Assembly (NCBI RefSeq): GCF_022965805.1 | Contig: NC_133105.1 | Coordinates: forward strand, 186,001-250,000 | DNA length: 64,000 nt | Direction of reading: 5' to 3' | Origin: Primulina eburnea | Lineage: Eukaryota; Streptophyta; Magnoliopsida; Lamiales; Gesneriaceae | In this document: piece after piece, positions 24,080 to 35,127 of the stretch | Layout of the letters: each line of letters begins with the position of its first letter | Position numbering within the stretch: position 1 is the first letter of the stretch | Notes under the pieces: generated by a model | The model's database searches: none | What the model saw: the letters and a program-made list of their open reading frames with translations, nothing else | Told to the model about the DNA's origin: nothing | Position numbers and translations under genes: made by a program

Positions 24080-25680
24080 ACTTGATTTTGTTATTTGAAT
24101 ACTTCAAATGTGTAAAAAAATAATATATTTTCGAGCAATCACCATAAATTCAGTCGTTGGTGGTTTTTCATTAAAAATACATTATGATGACTTATTCATG
24201 TCATTTTATTTTTAAAAAATATATAATTCATCAATCATCATAAGATTAAGTACTTATTTTGACATAAAAAAATATCTATTTTTAAGTTTCAGATACTTGA
24301 TTTGGCTCTTTAAATACTTCAAATATGTAAGAAAATACTGGATCTTGAACGATCACCATAAATTCAGTCATTGTTTGTCTTTTCATGAAATGTGTATTTG
24401 GATGACATATTCATCTCATTTAATATTTCTTTGTAAAAAAAAAATCAAATTCCCAACTGAGCATGTAAATTTTAAAGTACTTAGTTTTACTTGAGAAATG
24501 TCTATTTTCAGTTTGCAAATACTTGATTTCGTAAATGAGATATTCACAATATGTATTAAAATACTGAATATTCGAATAGACAACGTAAATTCATCAAGTA
24601 TTGGTATTTCAATGAAAAATGCATTTGGATGACATATTAATCTCATTTAATATTTTTTGTTAAAAAACCAAATTCTCAAATAAGTATGCAAATTTTAAAG
24701 TACTTAGTTTTACTTGAGAAGTAACTAATTTGAGTTCGCAAATACTTGATTTCGTAAATGAGATACTCATGATATGTATTAAAATATTGGATACTCGAAT
24801 AAGCAATGTAAGTTCTTCAAGTGTTGGTATTTTCATGAAATATGGATGCATTTGGATGAGAAGTAGCTAATTTGAGTTTGCAAATACTCGATTTGGTACA
24901 AGAGATACTCATTATATTTAATAGAGTATTGGATATTTAAATATGCAACGTAAGTTCACCAAGTGTTGGCTTTCCATGGAAGATTCGTTTGGATGACATA
25001 TTTATCTCATTTAATATATTTTCTGTAAAAAAAAAATCTCAAATAAGCATGAAAAATTTAAAATACTTAGTTTTACTTGAGAAGTAAATAATTTCATATT
25101 TCAAATACTTGATTTAGTACATGAGATACTCATAATATGTAATAGAATATTGGATATTCGAATATGCAACGTAAGTTCACCCAAGTATTGGTATTTCTGT
25201 GAAAAATGCATTTGGATGACATATTTATCTCATTTAATTTTTTTTGTAAAAAAAAAACCAAATTCTCAAATAAGCATGAATATTTAAAAATACTTAATTT
25301 TACTTGAGAAATACCTAATTTCATATTGCAAATACTTGATTTGGTTCACGAGATACTCATAATATGTAATAGACTACTGATATTCGAATATGCAACGCAA
25401 GTTCACCAAGTATTGGTCTTTCCATGAAAGATGCATTTGGATTACATATTCATCTTATTTAATATTTTTTTTGGTAAAAAATATTCTCAAATAAGTATGA
25501 AAAACTTAAAATACTAACTTTTACCTGAGAAATATCTAATTTGAGTTTACAAATACTTGATTTCGTAAATGAGATACTAACAATATGTATTAAAATACTG
25601 GATATTCGAATATGCAATCTTTCCATGAAAAATTCATTAGGATACTTATTCATGTCATTTAAATAAATAAACATAGTTCA
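24080..25680. repeat. Left tandem array of the fold-back element (units about 190-250 bp)
   Basis: About eight copies, each with TACTTGATTT(C/G)GTA, GAGATACTCATAATATG, AAATACTGGATATTCGAATA, CAACGTAAGTTCACCAAGT, TTGGATGACATATTCATCTC and TTTTACTTGAGAA in the same order. The first copies carry CACCATAAATTCAGTCATTG instead of the CAACGTAAG version, so two subfamilies exist. Minus-strand frames in it (24416-24646, 24660-24851, 25130-25324, 25459-25674) are repeat translations. Confidence 0.85.
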
Positions 25681-26084
25681 TTGTTCATCATGGACTAATT
25701 GGGAGATACATTATGAACATAGTTCGTAAATGAGCTTGAAGTTTGCACTTTAAGTATAGCTATCGATTCTAAGATTAAATATTTATAAAATACTCATCAA
25801 TATTAATTTACAATACTTTTAATATTCATTGAATGACTTATTTGACAATTATACTTATTTGACATAATACTTATTGGTAATTATTCATTATACTTATTAG
25901 TATTTTTTTATTTATACTTATGAGTATTAATTTATAATACCATTAATATTCATTCACAATACTTGTTGATATTTATTAAATGACAAGGCAATACTTCGTT
26001 GTATATTATCTTCATCAGTATTCATTCATAATATTTATTGGTAATCATTCATTATATGTATCAGTATTCTTTCATTATACTTAT

Positions 26085-27065
26085 TATCAAATTTGAGTTT
26101 TAAAATGGTACAATCAATTATCAGTGGAATCTAATTATGTAATATTTGTAACAATTTAGGTATCACATTTTTATTTCACAGATCTCATCATCAAAGGCCA
26201 CTCAATATTGACTTCAAATTATATATTTTGACATCATCAAATAATCGAATTTGAGTATTTAAATAGTAAAATCAAGTATTTGTGGATTCGTATTAGATAT
26301 TATTTGTATTAATTTAGGTATCACATTTTTATTTCACGAATGGCATCGTCAAAGACCATTCAATATTAATTTCAAACTATATAATTTGACATCCTCAAAT
26401 AGTTGGATATAAGAATTTAGGGAGTAAAATCAAGTATTTGCGAACTCGCATTAGATACTCTTTGTACCAATTTAGCTACCATATTTTAACTTCACCAATT
26501 TAGAATGGAAAGATCAACACTTGGTGATCTTACGTTGCCTATTCGAATATCCAGTATTTTAATTTCAAAAATGACTCATCAAAAGTCACTCAATATTACT
26601 TGAAACTATATTCTTTTATATCCCAAAAAAATCAAATTTGAGTATTAAAAAGAAAAATCAAGTATATGTGAAATCAAATTAGGTACTATTTGTACCAATT
26701 TAGGTAGCACGTTTTTTATTCACAAATATTATCATCAAAGAACATTCAATGTTATCTTCAAACTATATATTTTTACATACTCAATCGAATTTGAGTATTT
26801 AAACGTTAAAATCAAGTATTTGTGGACTCGAATTATGTATTAATTTAAGTATCACATTTTTACTTCACGAATATTATCATCGGTGTCAATTAATATTAAC
26901 TTCAAATTATATTTAGGCATCCTCAAATTATTGTATATGAGGATTTACGGGGTAAAATCATGTATTTATAAACTCTAATTAGATACTCTTTGTACCAATT
27001 TAAGTATCACATTTTAACTTCACAAATGACACCATCAAAATTCACTTAATATTACTTGAAACTTA
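26085..27065. repeat. Central tandem array of the fold-back element (about 170-190 bp)
   Basis: About five to six copies with the order AAATTTGAGTATT, AAATCAAGTATTTGTGGA, TTTGTACCAATTTAGGTATC, ACATTTTTATTTCAC, CATCATCAAAG...CATTCAATATTAA and CTTCAAACTATAT. One inverted copy of the left-array motif lies at about 26512-26565 (ACTTGGTGATCTTACGTTG, ATTCGAATATCCAGTATTTT). Confidence 0.8.
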
Positions 27066-27069
27066 AGTA

Positions 27070-27640
27070 TTTTATTACATATTTGAAGTATTCAAATAGC
27101 CAAATCAAATATTTGGAACCCCAAAATAAGTATTTTATCGATCAAAATAAGTACTTTTTCTAATTGAACAATGAGTGAGAAACTATGTTTTTTTAAAAAA
27201 AAAATTAGATGACATGAATAAGTAATCTTCATGCATTTTCAATGAAAAGACCAACAATTATTGAATTTATTGTGATAGCTCGAAGATCCAGTATTTTCTT
27301 ACACATTTGGATTATTCAAATAGTCAAATCAAACATTTGAAACTCCAAAATAGGTATTATGTAGGTCAAAATAAATACTTAATCTTATTTCAAGATGAGT
27401 GATGACCTATGTTTTTTTTAAAAAATGAAATGACATGAATAAGTCATCTTAATGTATTTTTCATTGAAAGACTAACAATGACAAAATTTATGGTGAATAC
27501 TCGAAAATATAGTATTTTCTTATATATTTGGGGTATTCAAAGAGCGAAATCAAGTATTTAAAACCCTATAATATGTACTTTATATATCAAAATAAGTATT
27601 TACTTTTATTCCATGATAATTGAGAAACAAATTTTTTATA
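27070..27640. repeat. Right array, inverted copies of the left array
   Basis: Three copies of about 220-230 bp (starting near 27070, 27295 and 27520). Reverse-complemented they match the left-array units: GAAAATACTGGATCTTCGAG, CACAATAAATTCAATAATTG, GACTTATTCATGTCAT. They form the long second arm of the fold-back. Confidence 0.8.
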
Positions 27641-27852
27641 AAATTATATTTTAAATGGAGAAGATACATATAATTTTTGTGACTAAAATAATATATTTAT
27701 TTAAATAATAAAGGGTAAAAATATAACTTTTGCTTTGTGAGGAGTTAAAACTAAAAACATAGATTTGTCAAGTACTGATTTCTAAAAAATTATGACTAGG
27801 TATTGATTCTCAATTGAAAGATGGACAGATGTATTTTTTTTGTAATTTAGCG

Positions 27853-27861
27853 TTTAATTTA
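27853..27861. repeat. 9-bp target duplication TTTAATTTA (right)
   Basis: Direct match to 23838-23846. It lies 40 bp beyond the 3' end of the BIG GRAIN 1-like coding region on the minus strand, so the element sits in or next to that gene's 3' UTR. Confidence 0.65.
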
Positions 27862-27900
27862 TACATACAGCAAACACAACCAAATTACAAAAACAACTGA

Positions 27901-29064
27901 CTAGACAAAATATTTCATCGTTTCGTATATGGGAAGTCTACTACGTCCAATCGACGACAAGTGATCCAGCTCGAACAAATCCGAACTCGAATCACTCATT
28001 GAATCCTCATCATCTTCTTCCGATTTTTTTCTGAAACCATACGACATATCATCGCTCTTCTTATCATTTTTAGCATCCTCTTCAACTGTCCTGTTCTTCA
28101 CTCTTATCCGCCTCAATTTCAAGTCATCCAATTGATTTGTTGCCGATGAATGTCTTCCAAATCCTTTACAATCCCCACCAATTATGCTCTTAGGTCCGCA
28201 AGGCCTTGATTCTCCATTCAAAATGACGCTCACAGGATCAAATCTGACCGTTCTTTGAATACCGTTCCTCGTCTTCTCCCTTGATTTTGGCGACTTCTTG
28301 GTCAAACACGACCTAGATGCCGAAGAAATATTTGACGATGATCCCACGGATTTCAAGTCTCCAACTTGATTCCCTTTGCTTGAATCAGCATTTTTCAACT
28401 TCTTTTCGTTAGCATGATTGAAAACAGAGTTGATAAAACTTGTTAGCTTCCCGCCAGGTGAGATGGGCTGCTTCATTTTTCTCAAACTGGCGTAAATCTT
28501 CAGAGCTCTTGATTTGGATTTAAACAAATTTTCATCCCCCATTTTGTAATCATCCAACTCATCTTGTCTGTTTTTCCCTCCGAATCGGACAGGTTTTGGC
28601 CTCTCGACCGAAGAAAAACAAGAAACTCTCGACTTCGTCGGGGAACTGAAGAAGTCAGTGTCCGGTGAAGAGGAAAGGGCACCAGAACTTTCTGAAGAAA
28701 TCGAATTTGAACTGAAATACAACAAATCTTTGTCTTCGAATGACTTGTTTTCAGATTCTGCCACTAATGAACCCCTTGTCGCCAAAAGATTACCATTTTC
28801 TTCTTTTAGCATCCATTTTTCAACCAAACAACCCCTTCTGAAACTAGCCATCTCTTCATCTTCTGCACGGTGGCCGCGGCAATAATTACCATTCCCCCTG
28901 AAATTCACCTGACCTTTTACCAATTTGTTATCTCTGTAAAAAAACTTCGAGTCCTCGGTATTATCAGCATTTGCATCAATGGACCGGTAGATTTCATCAA
29001 GAAGTGTGGAGGAAAAAGATAGTTCGTTCCGGTGATTTTTTCTTGATTTTTCTCGGCTGTACAT
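27901..29064 (-). CDS. BG1L: BIG GRAIN 1-like protein
   Basis: Single-exon coding region of 387 aa. The start is taken at MYSREKS (29064), because a TTTTTCAG acceptor-like site and no upstream conservation precede it; an in-frame ATG at 29124 would add 20 residues. Family hallmarks visible: N-terminal SFSSTLLDEIYRSID, a Ser-rich middle (SSESSGALSSSPDTDFFSSP), SRALKIYASLRKMKQPISPG followed by GKLTSFINSVF, a TVRFDPVSVI block, and an acidic end with SSSDLFELDHL. BG1 proteins are plant-specific membrane-associated regulators of auxin transport and organ size (known for rice BG1; inferred here). No breaks. A fold-back element ends 40 bp past its stop. Confidence 0.88.
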   Translation of the reverse strand: MYSREKSRKNHRNELSFSSTLLDEIYRSIDANADNTEDSKFFYRDNKLVKGQVNFRGNGNYCRGHRAEDEEMASFRRGCLVEKWMLKEENGNLLATRGSLVAESENKSFEDKDLLYFSSNSISSESSGALSSSPDTDFFSSPTKSRVSCFSSVERPKPVRFGGKNRQDELDDYKMGDENLFKSKSRALKIYASLRKMKQPISPGGKLTSFINSVFNHANEKKLKNADSSKGNQVGDLKSVGSSSNISSASRSCLTKKSPKSREKTRNGIQRTVRFDPVSVILNGESRPCGPKSIIGGDCKGFGRHSSATNQLDDLKLRRIRVKNRTVEEDAKNDKKSDDMSYGFRKKSEEDDEDSMSDSSSDLFELDHLSSIGRSRLPIYETMKYFV

Positions 29065-29234
29065 TTTATGAATCCGCCGGATCAGGATTATTGATTCCAA
29101 GCAAAAGGGGTTCCTGAAAAACAAATAAAAATAAAAAAAATCAGAAGGGAGAGAAAAGAATTGCGATCAAAGAGAGCGAGAAACGAGAAAGAGCTAGCTT
29201 GGCTTGGATGAAGGGACAGGAATAGGTAGAGAGT

Positions 29235-29245
29235 GTATTTATAAA
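29235..29245 (-). promoter_or_regulatory. TATA box of the BIG GRAIN 1-like gene
   Basis: On the minus strand the sequence reads CTTTATAAATA, about 170 bp upstream of the chosen start. It is followed by a CTCTCTACC leader, a normal plant core-promoter arrangement. Confidence 0.6.
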
Positions 29246-29259
29246 GGACATATCTCCTA

Positions 29260-32180
29260 ATATGGCATTTTTCTGTACGGTCAAACCTAATTAAATTAGT
29301 TTTATCTCAAAATCCATTATTTAGCAAGAAATATAAAAAGTCGTTAAATGTTTGTTTTTTTAAAAAAAATAAAATAAAAAATAAAATAAAATAAAATTTG
29401 ACGACCATGCCATGCCCATAATTTGAATTTGAGAAAGGACAGTAAATATATATTTTATTATTCTCAATTGAAATAAGCAATATTACAAAAATATTTACTT
29501 TAGCTTAGTTGTATCCTTCTAATTTATATTATACGTAACATTTAACAAGATCAGTAAAATCTGAAATACTACAGAGTTTATTCAAATAATTAAAAGACAT
29601 CCATCCGTCACTGTTACGGCTTGAGAACTTAAAAGGTCAGTCATTCTTTTTGTAATGGAAAATATTATATAAAATATAACAATTTCAATATATCAATATT
29701 TATTTGACATACGATAATGGATCGATTATACCATATGCAATAATAATAATAAAAAAAAAATTATAGTTGATGGTTTCCATTGTTTTAGACAATTTCTAAA
29801 TCGACCATTTTAGATAACGAAAAAGAAAAAAAATCAACCGTGATTGATTACAATATTGGGACAAAATTATCGTCGGTGTCAACTTAATTTCCTCAAAAGT
29901 TTAAAGCCTTCGAAGAAATTTACTATAATATTGGCAATCGATGCCAAATATAAATTGTTTTACTGAAATTAAGGATCGGAATGAAATTTACTTCATTTAA
30001 GGAATGGTTAATAACTCATTTATTATATTTAACGAGTCTGGCTCAAGTTCGACTCATTAAACAGACTCATTTTCGATCTCGATCGTTTTCTAGCTTTTTG
30101 AGCATTATTAGCCAAAAAAATTAACTAATATATAGAAATTTGAAGTGCGAGTTTCTAATTATATAGCATTCACACGTCATCTATTTGCTAAAACTCGATG
30201 TGAGACAACAAATAAACAATGCATAATGTTGCTAAATTCACGGCACAATAAACTAGACGAACTTGAGCCACACAAACAAGCTCGAGTTTGCAAACTTATG
30301 AGCCGAATATATACCATATATTACGCTTGAGCTCAACAAATTTAATTTTCACAATTCTATCATATTAAATAAAATATAAATTTTTTTGTATAATATTATG
30401 TTTTCCGAATTTTTAAATAATGTCGTTGTGAATTTTTGATATATTGATTGTCTGTAAATTGGTATTATTATTATTATTAATAAAATTGATATTGAACTGT
30501 ATAATATATACACACACAAAGGAATGATTAGATGTTGAAATGCGAGAAGAACTACTTCAAAAGAAGGATGCTCTAACCCGTTAGAAATCTGCTTTGCCAA
30601 ACAAATAATATATAATTTTATTTATATTTTTTTATGAGAAGTCTATCATGCAGTCCGGTGAGAGAAATATGGAGAAACAATATATGTCTTGGACATTAAT
30701 TAATTAGTGAATAATGTGTCAGTATGTCATGTACGTAGGATAAGTATTTCTGCCCCCATAAACCTAGTCAAGTTCACCTGCTCGTTGGATTATTATTAAT
30801 TAAATTTCAGACATAAGAGGTTGATTTCCTAAGATGCATCACTTTCCGTTCAGAATTCTTGTCTGTCCAATATTGAAGATTAATGATGAATGTTTATGTT
30901 TCACATGCATGCATCTTCCCTTGGCTATCTGTATAAACCGTACATACATATTGCTGGCTAGCTAGGATACTTAAAACAGTGCATGTGAGACAAGAACGGG
31001 TCCAATCAGCAGTGGGAATATCTGAAAAATATCTGTTATTTACTATGAAACAAGAGGAAAAAAATACTGAAAGCCAGTACTACTAATCTGCTTTAGCTTA
31101 CGTATTATATACCGACATATTTAGGCTCTGCAGGCGCAGTAATATGCAAAATAGATATATTGTCATAGTCTGACAGGCAAAGTTGGTTGCAGTTTAGCAG
31201 TAGGCTGTCACTTTATTCCACGTGCACTTCGAGGTCCCAATTCATGTCATCACGTGCTCATATACCCCATTAGACCAATAGACATTGACAGAAAATGACT
31301 TTGATTAAATTCTTAATACCAAAACGTTCATCTTTATCTATATCTGTTCATCGGTGAGGGACTGCAAAAGTTGAGTCCACCAATTAAATTTCTCTACCAA
31401 CTTTAAAAAACTTAATCTAGCTTTTTTCATCTAGTAATAAAGAAAAAACCCATAAATTTATATAACTAGTAATTCAACGATGCGTGCACAAGGATTTGTT
31501 GCCCGTGATTTTTAGATTATTACATACCAATGAAACCTTGCTAAGGTGGCCTCACAAGAAGGTGCATCCTCCATTTCATCTTATATTGTCAATGTCAAGT
31601 TTTTTTCGGACTTTTATCATTTTCGGAAAATGGAGTATCAAGAGGCAACTAGCCGAGAAGAACAGGCGTTTAAATTCAAATAATGCATGCGGAAGCTGGG
31701 CACGTGTTTTGACACAGATACACGAGCTTGAACCAAGTCTTGCATTGATACATCATGTGGAGAAAATGTGGGCTGAGTTTTTTGGGCATGTTCGATTTCT
31801 TTACCTGAATTTGCATCCATCATGATGTATATTTCAAGATAAAATATTTACAAGACAATTAGATCAAGTCTTGCTATTCGAAATTTGTACCACTTATTTC
31901 ACTCATAATTTCGAAAGAGTTTAAACAAAACGCTGCAGAATTTCTCTCAAGAAGAAGCACAAGATTTCGAGAATCACCTCTTGCTTTACATGTTTTTGAA
32001 AATAATTTGCAAGTGAGCTTACATATATAAAATTTTGCACAATTGTTTTTGTAAATGAGCTTACTATTTTAAAATTATGTGTATGTTTTGAAAAATCCAA
32101 TCGCGCAGGGTTCCTTGTTCTTTATTTTGTATACGAAAGAAGTATGATCATTGTTATAATTTAAGTTTGATATGGGAAAA
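29260..32180. other. AT-rich intergenic DNA, no gene recognised
   Basis: Promoter-proximal sequence of the BIG GRAIN 1-like gene, then AT-rich DNA with A/T homopolymers and a (TTA)n run near 30465. The frame at 31484-31825 has a non-ATG start and no recognisable motif. Confidence 0.5.
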
Positions 32181-32194
32181 AAATTTGAAATATG

Positions 32195-32305
32195 ATATGA
32201 CTCCTATGCGGTAGTTATAAAATCATCATATGGCCCCTAAACAGTAGACATAAAACAATTATATGACCCCTATGGTAGGCATGAAACTGTTGACTTGCCC
32301 CCTTA
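32195..32305. repeat. Three short direct repeats around ATATGACCCCTA
   Basis: ATATGACTCCTATGCGGTAG, ATATGGCCCCTAAACAGTAG and ATATGACCCCTATGGTAGGC occur at about 50-bp spacing, each followed by an AT(A/G)AAA stretch. Function unknown. Confidence 0.6.
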
Positions 32306-32469
32306 AAGCATTAAGAATTAGATATTGATCAATAAACCATGGAAAATAAGATAAATATTAGTTTTATACATTTCTGATTTGTTATATATAATATGTCTTC
32401 TCTTTATATTCGAAAATTATGTACGCATATATATTGTGCATCAATCGTCCTTATTTGTTGAGTGTTTTC

Positions 32470-33260
32470 TAAGGGTGTTCATTAAATAGTTTACATCGAA
32501 AAAACCGACCGGACCATAAATTTCGGTTTTTTTGGTTCGGTTTAAACGGTTTTCCGGTCCGTTATGGTTTTGATTTTTTATACTTTCGATTCGGTTATCG
32601 GTTTTCGAAATTTTAAAACCGAAAAAACCGAACCGACCATTTAAAATATAATAACTAATAAAATAATTAATATAAGTAATTTAATAAATAATAAAATAAT
32701 TAATATAAAATAATTTCGTTTAAAATATAATAAATAATAAAATAATTAATATAAGTAATTTCATTATGTTTACTATTTTACTGCTTTATTAATAATATAT
32801 AGTTGTGACTTGCAATCAGGTTTGTTATATGAACTTATTTTTTTTCATAATAGGTTGATATTTTAATATCCCTACATATGAGGATTTTTGTTGCAGGAAT
32901 TGATAGGTCCAATGTTGGAATTATTCACTATCAACGTATCTAAATTCCAAATTGCTTACAATTGTCATAGCTATATTTTTTATTACTTTATTTTGATTTT
33001 TGTAAGATAATCAAAACCAATTTGATTGTGGTTTTTTATTATATTTTTTTAAAATTTATAACGTACAACTTCATCTATAACTGCATTTATTACAAAAACC
33101 GTAATAACCGACCGTAATAACCAAACCGGAATACAAAAAAACCAAACCGGACCGAATTAAAATGGTTTGATTTAAGATTAGGCATTCGAAAAACCGTAAA
33201 CCGAAAAACAGAACCGAAGTTTAAAAAAATCGAACCAAACCGACCGTTGCACTCTAATTT
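32470..33260. mobile_element. Candidate non-autonomous DNA transposon with AACCGAACCG-rich ends
   Basis: Both ends are dense in AAACCGAACCG / CGGTTCGGTTT motifs in opposite orientation (32500-32640 and 33100-33245) around an AT-rich core with short tandem repeats (32640-32760). The left end reads AAGGGTGTTC and the right end, reverse-complemented, TAGAGTGCAACGG, resembling hAT-type MITE ends in plants. TTTTCT on both sides is a weak candidate for part of the target duplication. Confidence 0.45.
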
Positions 33261-33314
33261 TCTCGAACATCCAAACCGAATCGGTATGTATCGTTTTTCT
33301 TTGTACTCTTCAAA

Positions 33315-33747
33315 TCAAGGAGTTGACTCGCAGCAGACAACAAATCATCAATACCACATTAAACATAGTGCAAGGTATCCGACTTTGGTTTCTCCCTGGT
33401 GTGTCAGAGGTTTCACTTGTACTAATCCCAGAACCTGGAGAAACCCGATTCGGAATGGACATGAGACGAACTGAGAAGGTTGATATGTCTTGAACCTCGT
33501 GAAATGTTCTTTATTATTTGAATGTGATTTACAAAATGTATGTATAGCAGGGATTCATCTGCGTTTCCTCTGTAGCGAATGGGATAGCAGCAGAATGAGC
33601 AGGCATACGACACTTACTCGAACAAGCAGACAACACAAATAACTTGCTCGTGATTTCAAGGCTACAAGGGAAGAGCTTGATGCCTTCAACGGTTGATTTA
33701 GAGTCTTTTTACACTGTTGTGACAATGCCGAAATCAAGCAACCATTA
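33315..33747 (+). pseudogene. Remnant of a conserved plant gene (two exons), broken
   Basis: Exon-like block 1 (about 33315-33477) reads QQIINTTLNIVQGIRLWFLP then GVSEVSLVLIPEPGETRFGM and DMRRTEK before a GT. Block 2 begins after TGTATAGCAG at 33551 and reads GFICVSSVANGIAAE, an in-frame TGA, then AGIRHLLEQADNTNNLLVIS, RLQGKSLMPSTVDLESFYTV, and a stop at 33745-33747. The continuity of sense on both sides of the TGA and the plausible intron argue for a former gene of PDZ-like pattern. I could not name the family. The TGA and the lack of 5' exons suggest a pseudogene, unless the stop is a local sequence error. Confidence 0.5.
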
Positions 33748-33749
33748 GT

Positions 33750-35127
33750 TTTGGCGATGGAAAACGCTGAAACCGTTCAGCTTCATCTTATGTCGTGGCC
33801 TAATCAGAAGGGAACTTGGGGCTCCAACTCTTCGGCCTCCTAACCAGCACCGCCTGAAACTTTGAAACACTCGTGAAGTTTCTCTACATTTTTTCTTTTT
33901 ATGTGGAATAAACAAGACCCCTGATATCTGTCTTACATTCTCAATAAAATTTCATACAATCTCTCTTCTTCTTCCTCATTTCTCGTTGAGAAAATATTTG
34001 TTAGAATTGAGTGTCAAACTCGAGATTGTTATCAGAAGGACTATAAGTAGAGAAAACTAATCCTTATGATCGTATAATGTGTCGTATTTGGTGTATGAGA
34101 AAAGAGATGGCAGAGGCCCCTAGCTTAAGTTTTTTGGGCTTTAAGTCGAACTTAATAAGTTATGCATCTAAAATAGTAGGTGCATTTAATTTTGTTTAAT
34201 TAATCTAAGTTCTGAAGAACTTTTCCCACATATGGCTCAAAGATATAACGATGATTGATTGACAAAGAAAGTAAAAGTGGCGATCCTTGGGATCTCTTCA
34301 CCACTGATTCAGGCCTTGAGTTGATCATCTGATGAATGCACTCTTCCGACACGGTGGCCAATTATCCATCCGGTGGCCACTTGCAAAAATCTACGTATTG
34401 GCACATGCACACGTACGTAATGCCAAACTATTTTATTTTATTATAAATTATTTATCTTTTAATTTTTCATACATAAATCTTAAACTTTGAATTTTAAATA
34501 AGAATTTCAGATTATTTTTCGGTTAGCATTGTAACCCAATCAAAATTATACAATTAATATCCCTCATCTCCTTCATATTTTCGAGGTTTAATTCTTAATT
34601 GTCATTCAATCAAACGTCAGTTTTACATTTGTATGTGTATTAAATACAAATAAAATGACTGCATGAAGCGAAAGCAAGAATGTGGTAATTTAGAAAATCT
34701 ATGTTCTATCGCACATAAATTATCAGTGTGACACCCTAAATCCCACTCAATAATATAACAATAATTACATCATGGACTCAAAAGATATTCATGAAAAATC
34801 TTGGTAATGGATTTATCATATGCGTTCCACTAACAAAAAGAGTGTCATAGAGTGGGAGTAAACCACATCGAGATCTCAAACCCTAAAAACTAAAATTTCT
34901 TAACCACGAGAACAAATTTATTACAAATTCGGATGATAGCAGAATGTGTGTGATGATACGAGGCATAAAGAAATTACCATGCATTTCTACATTTTTTACA
35001 GAATTTACATTGGAGATGCTATTAGGAAGATAAAGTAACTAAAACCAGGGGTCGAAAATACACAAAACATTTCCTTACCCCTTTCTTTCTCCTTCCTTTC
35101 CCAAAGCTTCATTGCACTTAAAACTCA
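33750..35127. other. Intergenic region, nothing recognised
   Basis: The first about 200 bp may be the 3' UTR of the broken gene before it. The rest is AT-rich without coding frames. The last part (from about 34980) is the likely 3' UTR of the mitochondrial carrier. Confidence 0.4.

Larger units (their letters stand above)
23847..27852. mobile_element. Non-coding fold-back / MULE-like element, 4006 bp
   Basis: The left end (GGGCAAATTTGAAAAAAATACAT, continuing ...CATCTTTCATTTAAGATTCAGTACCTAG) matches the reverse complement of the right end (CGCTAAATTAC..., ATACATCTGTCCATCTTTCA, ...AATCAATACCTAGTC). The match runs on for roughly 200 bp, including TTATTATTTAAATAAATATAT, and then into repeated internal units that also recur inverted on the right. 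TTTAATTTA flanks both ends. Inside are layered tandem repeats and no transposase, only short frames created by the repeats. The terminal inverted repeats plus 9-bp duplication suggest a non-autonomous Mutator-like or foldback element. Confidence 0.75.

Noticed and set aside
24416..25674. Four minus-strand frames with similar products (KSSICKLK...SQVKLST...F)
   Set aside because: They are translations of the tandem units of a non-coding element; the similarity comes from the repeats.
31484..31825. 113-codon frame in intergenic DNA
   Set aside because: Non-ATG start, no motif, no splice context; could be chance.
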